Assembly (NCBI GenBank): GCA_030737875.1
Contig: CM060915.1
Coordinates: 632,216,786 to 632,280,785, forward strand
Reading direction: 5' to 3'
DNA: 64,000 nt
Source of the DNA: Allium sativum
Taxonomy: Eukaryota; Streptophyta; Magnoliopsida; Asparagales; Amaryllidaceae
The notes below the pieces were generated by a model. It made no database searches, was not told the DNA's origin, and saw only the letters and a program-made list of their open reading frames with translations. Shown here piece after piece: positions 1 through 10,231 of this stretch (position 1 is the first letter of the stretch; every line of letters begins with the position of its first letter). The position numbers and the translations under genes are program-made.

Positions 1-756
1 TCATGATTCTCAACATAATCAACAACTTAGATGGGTTCATGATTCACAATATAACAACTTGCATGATTCATAACATAATCTTCTTGCATAGGTGACTTAC
101 ATAGGTTCATGATCCACGATATAACAACTAGCATAGGTTCATGAATTAACAACTTATCAACTTGCATAGGTAACTTACATAGGTTCATGACTCATAACAT
201 AACAACTAGCATAGATTCATGAATTAACAACGCAACATCTTGCATAGGTAACTTGCATGGGTTCATAGTTTCTCCACATAATAATTTGCATAACTTCATG
301 ATTCACAACAATAATAAACTTGCATCATATCATGATTCACAACAATAATGAACTGCATAACTTCATGATTCACAATAATAAGGAACTAGCAACATTTCAT
401 GATTCACAACAATAAGGAACTTGCATCATTTCATGATTCACACAATGAACTTGCATAACTACAAACAACATATACCCAAATCATAGTCTACCACAATTCA
501 CTTTTATTTATTTAAACCTAAAAGTGACTAGAACTCACCGAATAAGGGGTCTTGAGTTCTGGGTTCTGAATTCTGTAATTGATTAGCGTTCCCTTGTTGT
601 AGACAATTACGTTGTTGTAGTTTTAGGCTTGATTTGAATTGAATTGTTGTCTTTAACTTTCTTCTAGTTGGTGGCGGCTACTCTAGGGTTTGGAGTGATA
701 ACATGACGGCCACTGATCTAATTCTGATTTGATTCTAAGGTTTGAGTCTACACATG

Positions 757-764
757 TTTATATA
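757..764 (-). promoter_or_regulatory. TATA box in the E 3' LTR
   Basis: TATATAAA on the minus strand. The same box is present in the other LTR at 6431-6438. It precedes the conserved words ACATGTGTAGACTCAAA, also seen in the A LTR, where the box is degenerate. Confidence 0.6.
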
Positions 765-938
765 GAATTTAAATTTGATTATAGCCGTCAGATGACCCTA
801 GAGTTAATAAAAACCACTCAGTCCAGATTAGAACTATCCAGAAACCCTAATGACTCATTAACTACTCAGAAATGACTCAGCACTGACTCACCGGTTGAAT
901 CAGTGCCTTAGAAATATTTACAGGTTTTGACCTCGGCC

Positions 939-1035
939 TGGGCGCACCTGCCAAGTGTGCCAGTGTAATATTGCATGGGCGCACTTCCCAAGTGCGCCAG
1001 TGCAATTTTGTTCTGGCGCACTTCCCAAGTGCGCC
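939..1035. repeat. Palindromic GC-rich array in the E LTR
   Basis: Two exact inverted repeats (GGCGCACTT, 3-base spacer, AAGTGCGCC) lie at 978-998 and 1015-1035. A degenerate third copy lies at about 939-959. The period is 37 bp. Confidence 0.85.
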
Positions 1036-1248
1036 AGTGCATTCTGGCCCGTTTCTAGTTTTTCTGCCTAACTTCGTTCGTTTATATCTTCTTCATACGA
1101 CATCCGTTTTATGCAAACTCGGACTCTATCTCAAGCAGAATTCCAAGACGGACGAAATAGAATGACCCGTTTCCCTTAATACCCACATTTGAAATTAAGT
1201 ATTCTTAAATTTAGTTAATCTGATTATTCGAAAATTCGGGGTGTTACA

Positions 1249-1283
1249 TTCTCCCCTACTTAAAGGATTTCGTCCCCGAAATC
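1249..1283 (-). promoter_or_regulatory. Polypurine tract of E with adjoining hairpin
   Basis: On the minus strand a purine run (TAGGGGAGAA) touches the 3' LTR, as expected for the plus-strand primer. Just upstream, 1266-1283 folds as a 7-bp hairpin (GATTTCG, loop GGGA, CGAAATC). The same hairpin with different base pairs occurs in elements A, B, C and F. Confidence 0.82.
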
Positions 1284-2042
1284 TTCAAGTTAAGAAGAAT
1301 GTGTCCTACCATCCAATCACCCATCTACTCAACCATCATCCACAAGCATCCATTGTCCTTAAAAAACTTCTAATGTTATATGAACATATGCAAAAATATG
1401 TGTATATGTTCGTTATTTGATGCAAAATCAGGCGGTCTACTGATTCAGTTGACCTCCTTAATGCAAACCATGATAGTGCCATGCGTCCATTATGTATGCG
1501 AAAGAATCCTATCGATACATATTATTTCTACATGTGTGCTCAACCATTCATCAAAATGCAACATCCATATGATAACAAAACCATTGTTCATCCATTAACC
1601 TAAATATGCACACACATTTATATGCAATATGAAAGTGATTTGAGCCGATCTAGTGCCTAATGTGTGTAAATGCATCCACGAGCAACCACTAGCAAACACT
1701 TGCATCCACTTGCAACCATCAAACATAACATGTCCCAAGCACATGTTTACATCCATGGATTTCCTATCTAAAGGTCGAAGATTCGGTTGATGGGATACAA
1801 ACAAATGATATAACTAAAACAAAAGCTCTGTTCCTATTTGACATCGATTAAGAGAATAATTCCCTAAGTCTCAGCCCCGATGACCGAAATCAACATTAGA
1901 CTGACACCCAAAGAATTACCCCCATTAAACAATGTCAAAAATGGAGATCTACTCCATGCTTCGAGTAGAAACCCGTATCCTTCAGAAATATCCAGATACT
2001 TACAGACCACTGGTACAGATCAGATTACAGAATGGTTCTCGG
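1284..2042 (-). other. Internal 3' untranslated region of E
   Basis: Non-coding. Bases about 1590-1800 match the region between pol and the polypurine tract of element A (about 49120-49300), including a run of TGCATCCA/TGGATGCA words. No gene is visible; the ORFs here are not conserved in A. Confidence 0.65.
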
Positions 2043-2360
2043 AAAGCTAAGCATAACAGACCCTTGCGGGTCACAAGAAACTTTGGGGGTCTTCCCATGA
2101 CAAGTTAGAAACTCAACGACCCTCCTCTCAAAATCTAGAACGACCCTCTACATAGAAAGCTGGTCCATTTAGAACCAACCCATGGCCCATAAACTTGAGC
2201 ACACAAATGTCACATTCAAATTTTTGACGCCCAACACAGATAATTTCAAACCCCTACAAAGCACTAACAATTGAGCCGAACCACAAATGGGGTTTGAAAC
2301 AACTACGGGATCAGAAACAAGACTAGTACTAAAGTGCAGAGTCTCAATGCCAGAATCCAA
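2043..2360 (-). pseudogene. Retropepsin (aspartic protease) relic of element E
   Basis: The minus-strand frame from 2360 contains LLDSG, the active-site motif of Ty3/gypsy proteases, though the usual A-S after the glycine is lost. It is followed by PVVVSNP and a GSAQLLVLCRGL stretch that lines up with the protease of element A (VVSNLVGGSAYLSMIC). A stop lies at 2169-2171. The same frame then continues to about 2043, ending in SCDPQGSVMLSF, the counterpart of SCNPMNSVMLSY in A. About ten residues after the active site appear deleted. There is no reverse transcriptase, RNase H or integrase nearby. A broken remnant with no likely activity; identification rests on the match to A. Confidence 0.72.
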
Positions 2361-2615
2361 AAGAGTCTTAACTTCATAACCAGATAAGGAAATTAAACCT
2401 TCTACATAAATTTTCCTATCCCTATCCTATCCATCAGCCGTGAGAGCATTCGCCTATCCTATCAAGGAAGAGATTCTAGACAAAGGATCGAAGGATACTA
2501 CATATGGCTTTTCGGGGAATGTTTTTCAAAACAGGCTTTCCTTTTTTAACATACTTTCTTTTAAAACCCTTTTGAAAAATATTTTCAAAACTTTTATCTA
2601 ATCTGGTAACCTTCA

Positions 2616-2627
2616 GCTCTGATACCA
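2616..2627 (-). promoter_or_regulatory. Primer-binding site of E (tRNA-iMet type)
   Basis: TGGTATCAGAGC on the minus strand, two bases from the LTR end. This is the 12-base complement of the initiator tRNA-Met 3' end typical of plant Ty3/gypsy elements. Confidence 0.9.
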
Positions 2628-3784
2628 AGTGTAACACCCCACCTCCATTAAGGTCACTCACAAAGGGAATGCCTTAACTTTAGTGGAGCATTTTTGGTAA
2701 ACAGACACATAATATCACAAGATAGATATAAAAATTTTGCAACGGAAAATAAACAACTTTATTAAATCACAAAAATATTTTGTTACATAATACCATGAGT
2801 CATAAAACCCTTACAACAAAACACTTCTGTCTTATATTATCAGAGTACATAGGCATTTAAAAGTAAACACCATTCCCCATATTAAAGAGCAAGCCACATA
2901 GGAGACAGAGACTCGAGCCATACTTCAGAAATAGCTCCTAGAAGATGATATCCAATTCCTGACTAAACCTGGGTGCTTCCTCCCTATGAACATTGGGTGG
3001 AAAGGGGGAACGGAAGAAAAGAGGCGAAACAAACTACGTCAGACATACGTCTGTTGAGTCCAGTAACTTTTAGCCAGTAAATAAATAAAGGTAAACATGA
3101 CAGGCATACAAAGTGGATAAGAGGATCACAGTACATATGACAGGTATGACAAGACAAATAAGGTAACGTGTATGCATGATTCACTACTAACTACTCTGTA
3201 ATATTACTAGTCAAATCAAGATGGGATGATCCCTTCCGCTAATGATAACGATGGTGGTAGTTTCATGTATTCCTAGCTGCTGTCATAGGTGCCGCCTACT
3301 CCTATCTCAACTAGTCGTACCCACTACCCTCCTACTATAAATTGGTAGACTTAGGGCATATGTCTGGATATACCCTAACCACTACCCTAATCGATTGGGT
3401 CCCTACTCCGTAAATACCCTGTGCTGGTCCCACAACTAGGAGGTATCACTTCCCTAAAGTGGCAACCTAAGGTGTGCACAGTTATACCTACTGGTGTCAC
3501 GGTCGTCTTATCCCCCTCTGCCCGGCCCATGCACGCACATGTCCCCGGTCGGTTTGCGCCGCCCACACCATCTGTCTCGTTTTGGTTCTCTTACAATCAA
3601 TCAGTAAGAGTGCCCCTTCCCCGCCTAGTATGGAGATCTTTACTTTGATACCCATCCGGGTTACTGACTGAAATGGGTCCCACACAACGTGATACAAGCT
3701 CTCCCCTATGTCTTGTATCCCCACTAGGTTTTATACTGACTATGTATACCTTAAGGTGTCTTTAATTACATACCCCTCAATAAG

Positions 3785-4200
3785 TTATGCGTACCTATAG
3801 GTGTCTCTAATACATAACCCCTATTCTACCTATCGGTTATGCGTACCTATAGGTGTCTTTAATACATAACTTTACCTACTCCCATTAGTAAGCGTACCCC
3901 TGAGGGTGTCTTTAATACATAACTTTACCTATTCCCATTAGTTATGCGTACCCCTAAGGGTGTCTTTAATACATAACTTTACCTACTCCCATTAGTTATG
4001 CGTACCCCTGAGGGTGTCTTTAATACATAACTTTACCTATTCCCATAAGTTATGCGTTCCCCTAAGGGTGTCTTTAATACATAACTCTATCTATCCCCAT
4101 TAGTTATGCGTACCCCTAAGGGTGTCTTTAATACATAACTTTACCTACTCCCATTAGTTATGCGTACCCCTGAGGGTGTCCTTAAAACATAACTTTACTA
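3785..4200. repeat. 54-bp tandem repeat in the E 5' LTR
   Basis: About eight copies. GCGTACC (or a variant) recurs at 3789, 3841, 3892, 3946, 4000, 4054, 4108 and 4162; the later units are exactly 54 bp. Each unit holds a small palindrome (ACCTATAGGT or ACCCCTRAGGGTGT). The A LTR lacks this array. Confidence 0.9.
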
Positions 4201-4254
4201 TTCTGCCCCAGTTATGTATACCATTAGGTGTCTTTAATTACATTACCCTTTTTC

Positions 4255-4520
4255 TCCGGTTAAGTTTGTGGGCCTATATATATTAATATTACCCACCTAC
4301 CCTTCAGTTATACTTAACCCTCCCACTAATTTAATCCTATTTATTTAATGGTTAAGTTTGTGGGCCTATATATACTAATATTACCTACCTACCCATCAGT
4401 TGTACTTAACTCACCAACTAATTTAACCCTTTTTATTTAATGGATAAGTTTGTGGGCCTATATATATTAATATTACCCACCTACCCATCAGTTGTACTTA
4501 ACCCACCCACAATGCAATTC
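4255..4520. repeat. 92-bp tandem repeat in the E 5' LTR
   Basis: Three units starting with TAAGTTTGTGGGCCTATATA at 4261, 4353 and 4445, each 92 bp apart with few differences. Confidence 0.88.
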
Positions 4521-4755
4521 GTTTTACTTAACCCTAACTTATGTCTATCATCATACAATCCATATGTATTAAGTTAGGTTAAGTAGTCTTTAATCATCAT
4601 TAATTAATTATTGAAATATCTAATCGTATTTCACATGCCACCCCAGGAACCCACTTAATTCCACATGCCACCCAAGGCACCCACTTAACCCCTCATGTCC
4701 CACTACATGTTTATCTGGTTAAGTGTTTCTTAATTCATTAAGACCGTAACCTTAT

Positions 4756-4980
4756 AAAGACCTCCCACATTAGACTGGCATTTGTGGCAGCTGGATTTGC
4801 TGGGCGGGTCCGGGCAGCCTTACACCACAAAAGAGCCTAACCTCGTGTCTTTACAACTGTCATGCATTTAATTTATGCCTAAGACCTCCCACATTAGACT
4901 GGCATTTGTGGCAGCTGGATTTGCCGGGCGGGTCCGAGCAGTCTTACACCACAAAAGAGCATAACCTCGTGTCTTAGACG
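4756..4980. repeat. Duplicated 124-bp block in the E LTR
   Basis: Two near-identical blocks beginning AGACCTCCCACATTAGACTGG at 4758 and 4882. The LTRs of A carry the same pair in the same orientation relative to the element (42960-43190 and 51180-51410). The block contains TTTGTGG and CCACAAA, able to pair as a stem. Confidence 0.85.
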
Positions 4981-5559
4981 ATTAATTACTCCTAATTAAT
5001 CATCCCTCAATTTGAATTACTTTCCGTATTCAAATTATCAATTAATTCCAAATTTCACTATGGCCATAATTGACTCAATTATGTCCATCTATTTATGGTA
5101 TGAAAAATCATACCAATTTTCATCACAAATTTATTTTATGCCAATTCTCAATATTAAATCTTTAGACTTTAATTGCTTAAACATCCCTCTTTTTATTAAT
5201 TATGTTAATTAATTAATCCATTCCTTTTTCATAGGTGTCAATACCTATCTTATTAACAATTTGGATTTCTTATCCATAAATGGTCATATTCAAATTGTAC
5301 CATTTTTACCCAATTTTACCCATGTCATAATAGGTAATTATTTATATGTTTCCCTACTTGAATCAAGTGTCCAATTTACATAATCATTATGCCTATTACA
5401 AATTCCCCTTTTTCTCCGCTTCTTAACTAGCGTAACCGTTTGCGTTTTTGGCATCGTCGAGGCTAAAAAATAGTCTCGCCATAACAATAAAATAAAGGGA
5501 ATTATAAGGTGATCGTTTTCAGTGCAATTTTTGGCATAAGCATGACAACTAGGGAAAAT

Positions 5560-6150
5560 GACATGATAACTTCACATATAATTACGATTCACCACATAAT
5601 TAACAACTTGTATGGATTCATAACAACTTGCATAGGTTCATGAATTAACAACATAATTAACAACTAACATAGGTTCATGATTCTCAACATAATCAACAGC
5701 TTATATGGGTTCATGATTCACAATATAACAACTTGCATGATTCATAACATAATCTTCTTGCATAGGTGACTTACATAGGTTCATGATCCACGACATAACA
5801 ACTTGCATAGGTTCATGAATTAACAACTTATCAACTTGCATAGGTAACTTACATAGGTTCATGATTCATAACATAACAACTAACATAGATTCATGAATTA
5901 ACAACGCAACATCTTGCATAGGTAACTTGCATGGGTACATAGTTTCTCCACATAATAATTTGCATAACTTCATGATTCACAACAATAATAAACTTGCATC
6001 ATATCATGATTCATAGCAATAATGAACTGCATAACTTCATGATTCACAATAATAAGGAACTAGCATCATTTCATGATTCACAACAATAAGGAACTTGCAT
6101 CATTTCATGATTCACACAATGAACTTGCATAACTACAAACAACATATACC
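5560..6150. repeat. Degenerate TGCAAG/TTCATGATT array in the E LTR
   Basis: Irregular repeats of CTTGCATAGG, TTCATGATTCA and AACAAC words. The corresponding part of the A LTRs is also an array of ATGCAAGTT words (42290-42660). Confidence 0.75.
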
Positions 6151-6430
6151 CAAATCATAGTCTACCACAATTCACTTTTATTTATTTAAACCTAAAAGTG
6201 ACTAGAACTCACCGAATAAGGGCTCTTGAGTTCTGGGTTCTGATTTCTGTAATTGATTAGCGTTCCCTTGTTGTAGACAATTACGTTGTTGTAGTTTTAG
6301 GTTTGATTTGAATTGAATTGTTGTCTTTAACTTTCTTCTAGTTGGTGGCGGCTACTCTAGGGTTAGGAGTGACAACATGACGGCCACTGATCTAATTCTG
6401 ATTTGATTCTAGGGTTTGAGTCTACACATG

Positions 6431-6438
6431 TTTATATA
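6431..6438 (-). promoter_or_regulatory. TATA box in the E 5' LTR
   Basis: TATATAAA on the minus strand, about 490 bp from the LTR start, followed by the leader that begins ACATGTGTAGACTC. It would drive the genomic RNA of E. Confidence 0.6.
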
Positions 6439-6612
6439 AAATTTAAATTTGATTATAGCCGTCGGATGACCCTAGAGTTAATCAAAAACACTCAGTCCAG
6501 ATTAGAACTATCCAGAAACCCTAATGACTCATTAACTAGTCAGAAATGACTCAACACTGACTCACCGGTTGAATCAGAGCCTTAGAAATCTGTACAGGTT
6601 TTGACCTCAGCC

Positions 6613-6712
6613 TGGGCGCACCTGCCAAGTGCGCCAGTGCAATATTGCATGGGCGCACTTCCCAAGTGCGCCAGTGCAATTTTGTTTTGGCGTATTTCCC
6701 AAGTGCGCCAGT
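6613..6712. repeat. Palindromic GC-rich array in the E 5' LTR
   Basis: Three units at a 37-bp period, at 6615-6635, 6652-6672 and 6689-6709. The middle one is an exact GGCGCACTT / AAGTGCGCC inverted repeat; the third has decayed on its left arm. Confidence 0.87.
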
Positions 6713-6924
6713 GCATTCTGGCCCATTTCTGGTTTTTCTGCCTAACTTCGTTCGTCCATATCTTCTTCATACGACATCCGTTTTTTACGCAAACTCGGAC
6801 TCTATCTCAAGCAGAATTCCGAGACGAACGAAATGGAACAACCCGTTTCCCTTAATTCCCACATTTGAAATTAAGTATGCTTAAATTTAGTTAATATGAT
6901 TATTCGAAAACTCGGGGTGTTACA

Positions 6925-9074
6925 AGGTCATTATACATTTTACTAACCCCTGGATGGATACACAACTTGGACTTGTGACACTCGTCCAATACTTCTCTTT
7001 TGAGCTCAAGGTTGTTAGGAACGCAAATCCTTCCTTTCAATCTAAGAACTCTTGCGTTATCCACTTGAAAACTGGAGACTTCTCCCTTTTGAATTCTTTT
7101 GATCATCTCTTTAACAAAACTATCGTCTTTCTGAAGAATAGCTATTTTATCAATCAACAATGGTGTAATGATAATACTGGCGATGATTACATTCTTCCTG
7201 CTGAGCGCATCAGCCACAACATTGGCTTTCCCCGAAGTATATAAAATATCAAGATCATATGCCGCGAGAAATTCTAACCAACGTTGCTGCCTCATATTCA
7301 GATCTTTCTGGGTGAATAAATACTTCAATGATTGATGATCAGTATATAATTCGAACTTTTCACCCAATAGATAATGCCTCCAGATTTTCATAGCAAACAC
7401 GTTAGCTAGCAATTCAAGATCGTGAGTGACATAATTCTTTTCATGTGGTTTCAATTGATGGCTTGCATAAGCGACTACATGGCCTCCTTGCATTAACACT
7501 GCGCCAAGGCCTTCTTTAGAAGCATTGGTCCAAACTTTTAAATCCTGATTGCCATCAATAATTGTGAGCACTGGAGCAGTCGTCAATTTTAACTTCAGCT
7601 CCCGGAAAGCTGCCTCACATTCGAGAGTCCAGTTGAATCTCGAATGTTTCTTAGTAAGCTTTATTAAGTGACTGGATATCTTCGAAAAATTCTTAACGAA
7701 TTTCCGATAATAACTGGCCAATCCGAGAAAACTTCTGACTTCCGTGGGTGTACGAGTCTGTTTCCAATTCTGAATAGCAGTGATTTTACTGGGATCCACT
7801 GAAATTCCTTGTTTTGACATGACGTGGCCAAGAAATTTGGCTTCTTCTTGCCAGAATATACATTTGGAAAATTTTGCTTTTAAAACATTCTTTCTGAGAA
7901 TTTCTAACACTTGTTCCAAATGTTTTTCGTGCTCACTTTCTGACTTAGAGAAGATCAATATATCATCAATGAAAACCAGAACAAATTTATTCAATACTTC
8001 TGTGAATACTCGGTTCATTAGATTGACAAAATAAGCTGGAGCGTTACATAAGCCGAACGACATCACTAACCACTCGTAGAATAAGTCTGGACCTCTGAAT
8101 GTTGTCAAAGGAACACACTCTTCGGCAATACGAAGCTGATGGAAACCTGTAGCTAGGTCCATTCGGGAAAATACTTGCGCGCCATTCAATCGATCCAACA
8201 AATCATCAATCAACGGCAATGGATATTTGTTCTTCAGCGTCTGCTTATTCAAGTCAAGATAATCCACACATAGCCTGAGAGTACCGTCTGACTTTGGGAC
8301 AAATACCACTGTTGCTCCCCAATCAGAGAAACTAGGCCTGATCAGACCTTTCAATACTAGCTGTCGAGTTTGATTATCCAACTCTTCTTTCTCTTTCAAG
8401 GTCATTCTTCGAATAGCGTGAACTACCGGCCTTGCATTCGAAATTAAAGAGATTTTAAAATCAATTTCTCTCTACGGAGGTAAGCTAACAACTTCTTCGA
8501 ACACATCCGCATAGTTCTTGACAACTGGGATATCTTCTATAGAAGCAGAAATATTTTCTATAACAGCGGGAGTATTCACTATAGCAGTGGGAGTAACATC
8601 AAGAGCAGACCAATATTCTTTTCTGTCCGAATTTGGACCTACACATGGTATAACAATATTGGCGAGTTCCATGGTAACTTTAACTAATCTTTCTACACAT
8701 TTAACTTCGGCCTCATATTTAGTTAGCCCATCCAGTCCAAGAATGATATCAAACTCGGAGAAATTCATGACGATCAAGATACAAGGAAATCGATAATGGA
8801 AGAAAAAGACGGGCACTTTACAAATCCAGCTAAGATCAATGGAACCCCCAACCGGATTATAGACACTGATGGGTTCTTTGAGCTTCTTTAATTTTAGATC
8901 CAATTTCTTAATCACAATAGTCGAAATAAAGCTTCGTGATGCTCCTGTGTCGAACAGTATTTTAACTGGAATCCCTCTGACAGTAAGCATGCTTTCCAAA
9001 ACATCTGGTCTTTCCAGACTAGCTGAGGATGTTGGAACTTCTGTCGTGCTATTGATTTGAGCTTCTTTGGCCAA
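6925..9074 (-). pseudogene. pol: pol of element D: protease, reverse transcriptase, RNase H, partial integrase
   Basis: One minus-strand frame continuous with gag. Protease: LFDTGAS near 8965-8945, though the usual GMDWL is GLDGL. Reverse transcriptase: [18 protein letters not shown], the catalytic FIDD in [10 protein letters not shown], and [11 protein letters not shown]. RNase H: the first catalytic motif reads WTNAS instead of the usual TDAS, so the first aspartate is asparagine (codon 7524-7526, a G-to-A change); DALSRK follows near the end. Integrase stops inside the zinc-binding HPG region at 6925, where element E has inserted. One in-frame TAG lies at 8472-8474, just after the protease-RT linker, one base from CAG. 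There are no frameshifts. Certainly Ty3/gypsy; the exact clade is not settled because the integrase end is missing. Confidence 0.9.
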
Positions 9075-9983
9075 TTCATTAACATGTGCGGCTTTAGACT
9101 TTTTCTTTAATAGCTGGCAATCTTGCTTTACATGACCAAACTAATGGCAAATGTTGCATTCTCTGATCTCTTGAACCTTCTTGCCGGATTTAGATCCCTT
9201 CTTTCTTTGTTTCTTTAAGGATCTACAATTTCCTTGCAAATGCCCTTGCTTATGGCAATTATTGCATATGGCAGTCATTACTGGTTCTTTCTCAGATTTA
9301 ACCCTTTTCCTCTTGGGTTTGGGCTTCTTACTGACCTCAGGCATCGTACTGGCCTCAAGACTATCAGTCTCAGCCTCCCCTTTGTTATTAGAACTGACTT
9401 CCCCTTCGTCGTTCAAAAGACCTTTCTTATGGAGATCTTCATACTGATAAGCCATGTATATCATTTCAGAAAAAGGGAGCTTCACGTGCCTCATCACGCT
9501 ACTTTGGTACTTTCTTTGGAGCCCGTTAATAAACCCCAGATTCTTCCTCTTCGGATTTTGAATTAGATGAGGGGCAAAATGAGAAAGTTCATTGAATTTC
9601 CTATGATATTATGGAATGGTCATATCTCCTTGTATCAGATAATGGAATTCATCACATAACCGCTCGGTTGCTCTTGGAGGAGTAAATCTTTTAGTGAAAA
9701 TCTCTTTAAATCTATCCCAACTAATATTACCTTCTGGATTATCCTTAATAATCGAATCCCACCAGAACAAAGCTTCGTTTTTGAGTGCCCAAGATGCCAG
9801 CAATCTTTTCTGATCATCTCTTAGCTTTGAACCTTCAAAGATTTTCTCAGCACGGCGTATCCAAGCTTAAGTTTGACTAATAGATTCATTGCCCGAGAAC
9901 TATACTCCACCCATATTTCGATACTTAATTAATAGAGCCTCAATATCTTATTCTGTCCTACCTCCTCTACTTCTGCCACTCAT
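9075..9983 (-). pseudogene. gag: gag of element D
   Basis: Starts at an ATG at 9981-9983 (MSGRSRGG) and runs in the same frame as pol. The capsid-like part includes WALKNEALFWWD and FKEIFTKRF, typical of the plant retrotransposon gag domain. A basic linker (KPKPKRKRVK) leads to two CCHC zinc knuckles, CNNCHKQGHLQGNC and a second beginning CNICH. Five in-frame stops break it: TAA at 9948-9950, TAG at 9900-9902, TAA at 9867-9869, TAA at 9609-9611 and TAG at 9141-9143 (inside the second knuckle). All five are CAA or CAG with a C-to-T change, judged from the family sequence; no frameshift is seen. A TTTGCAG acceptor-like site lies just upstream of the ATG. Confidence 0.85.
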
Positions 9984-9995
9984 TTTTCAATGTCT
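9984..9995 (-). other. Splice-acceptor-like site before D gag
   Basis: The minus strand reads TATTTGCAG followed by ten bases and then the gag ATG. It matches the acceptor-like sites before gag in B and A. Whether it is spliced cannot be told from sequence. Confidence 0.3.
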
Positions 9996-10219
9996 GCAAA
10001 TAGCATGCAAAGTGTTAGGCCAACAGAAAAGGTACTATAAAAACATAGAGACATATACTTGAATGTAAATGTGTCTATCGGGGTGTATTTCATTCTGCTA
10101 TACTCATACTAGGATATTGCTGATCCTATCTGTAATGAGTGAGTCATCTTAGAACACTACTGGTTCTATTTCTGACGAGTTCGTAAATATGTTATATTCC
10201 AGAACTAAGCTTAACCAAA

Positions 10220-10231
10220 GCTCTGATACCA
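10220..10231 (-). promoter_or_regulatory. Primer-binding site of D (tRNA-iMet type)
   Basis: TGGTATCAGAGC on the minus strand, four bases from the 5' LTR end. Confidence 0.9.

Larger units (their letters stand above)
1..1248 (-). repeat. 3' LTR of element E (partial)
   Basis: This is the start of the LTR in minus-strand reading (TGTAACACCCCG...). It is a near copy of 5675-6924. It carries, from right to left, a palindrome array (939-1035), a TATA box (757-764), the transcribed leader, a donor-like GGTGAGT near 534-541, and part of an array rich in the words TTGCAT and TTCATGATTCA (1-470). Confidence 0.88.
1..6924 (-). mobile_element. Element E: non-autonomous Ty3/gypsy-type LTR retrotransposon (left part off window)
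   Basis: Read on the minus strand, this element runs 5' LTR (6924 to 2630), primer-binding site, a short internal region, polypurine tract, then a 3' LTR that leaves the window at base 1. Bases 1-1248 match about 5675-6924 nearly base for base, which identifies the two LTRs. The internal region is only about 1.38 kb and keeps just a protease relic, so the element cannot encode its own replication. Its LTR start, primer region and internal 3' part resemble element A, so E looks like a deletion derivative of a relative of A. It interrupts the pol gene of D at 6924/6925. Its left end and left target duplication lie outside the window. Confidence 0.88.
2630..6924 (-). repeat. 5' LTR of element E
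   Basis: 4295 bp, bounded by TGTAAC and GTTACA in both readings. It contains a TATA box (6431-6438), a leader ending in a donor-like site (about 6207-6214), a TGCAAG-word array, a duplicated 124-bp block, a 92-bp tandem repeat and a 54-bp tandem repeat. Confidence 0.9.

Noticed and set aside
2616..2627. tRNA gene fragments at the TGGTATCAGAGC sites
   Set aside because: Only the 12-base primer-binding complement is present; no cloverleaf around any of them.
3785..4200. CRISPR-like array
   Set aside because: Units are head-to-tail with no unique spacers, inside a plant LTR.
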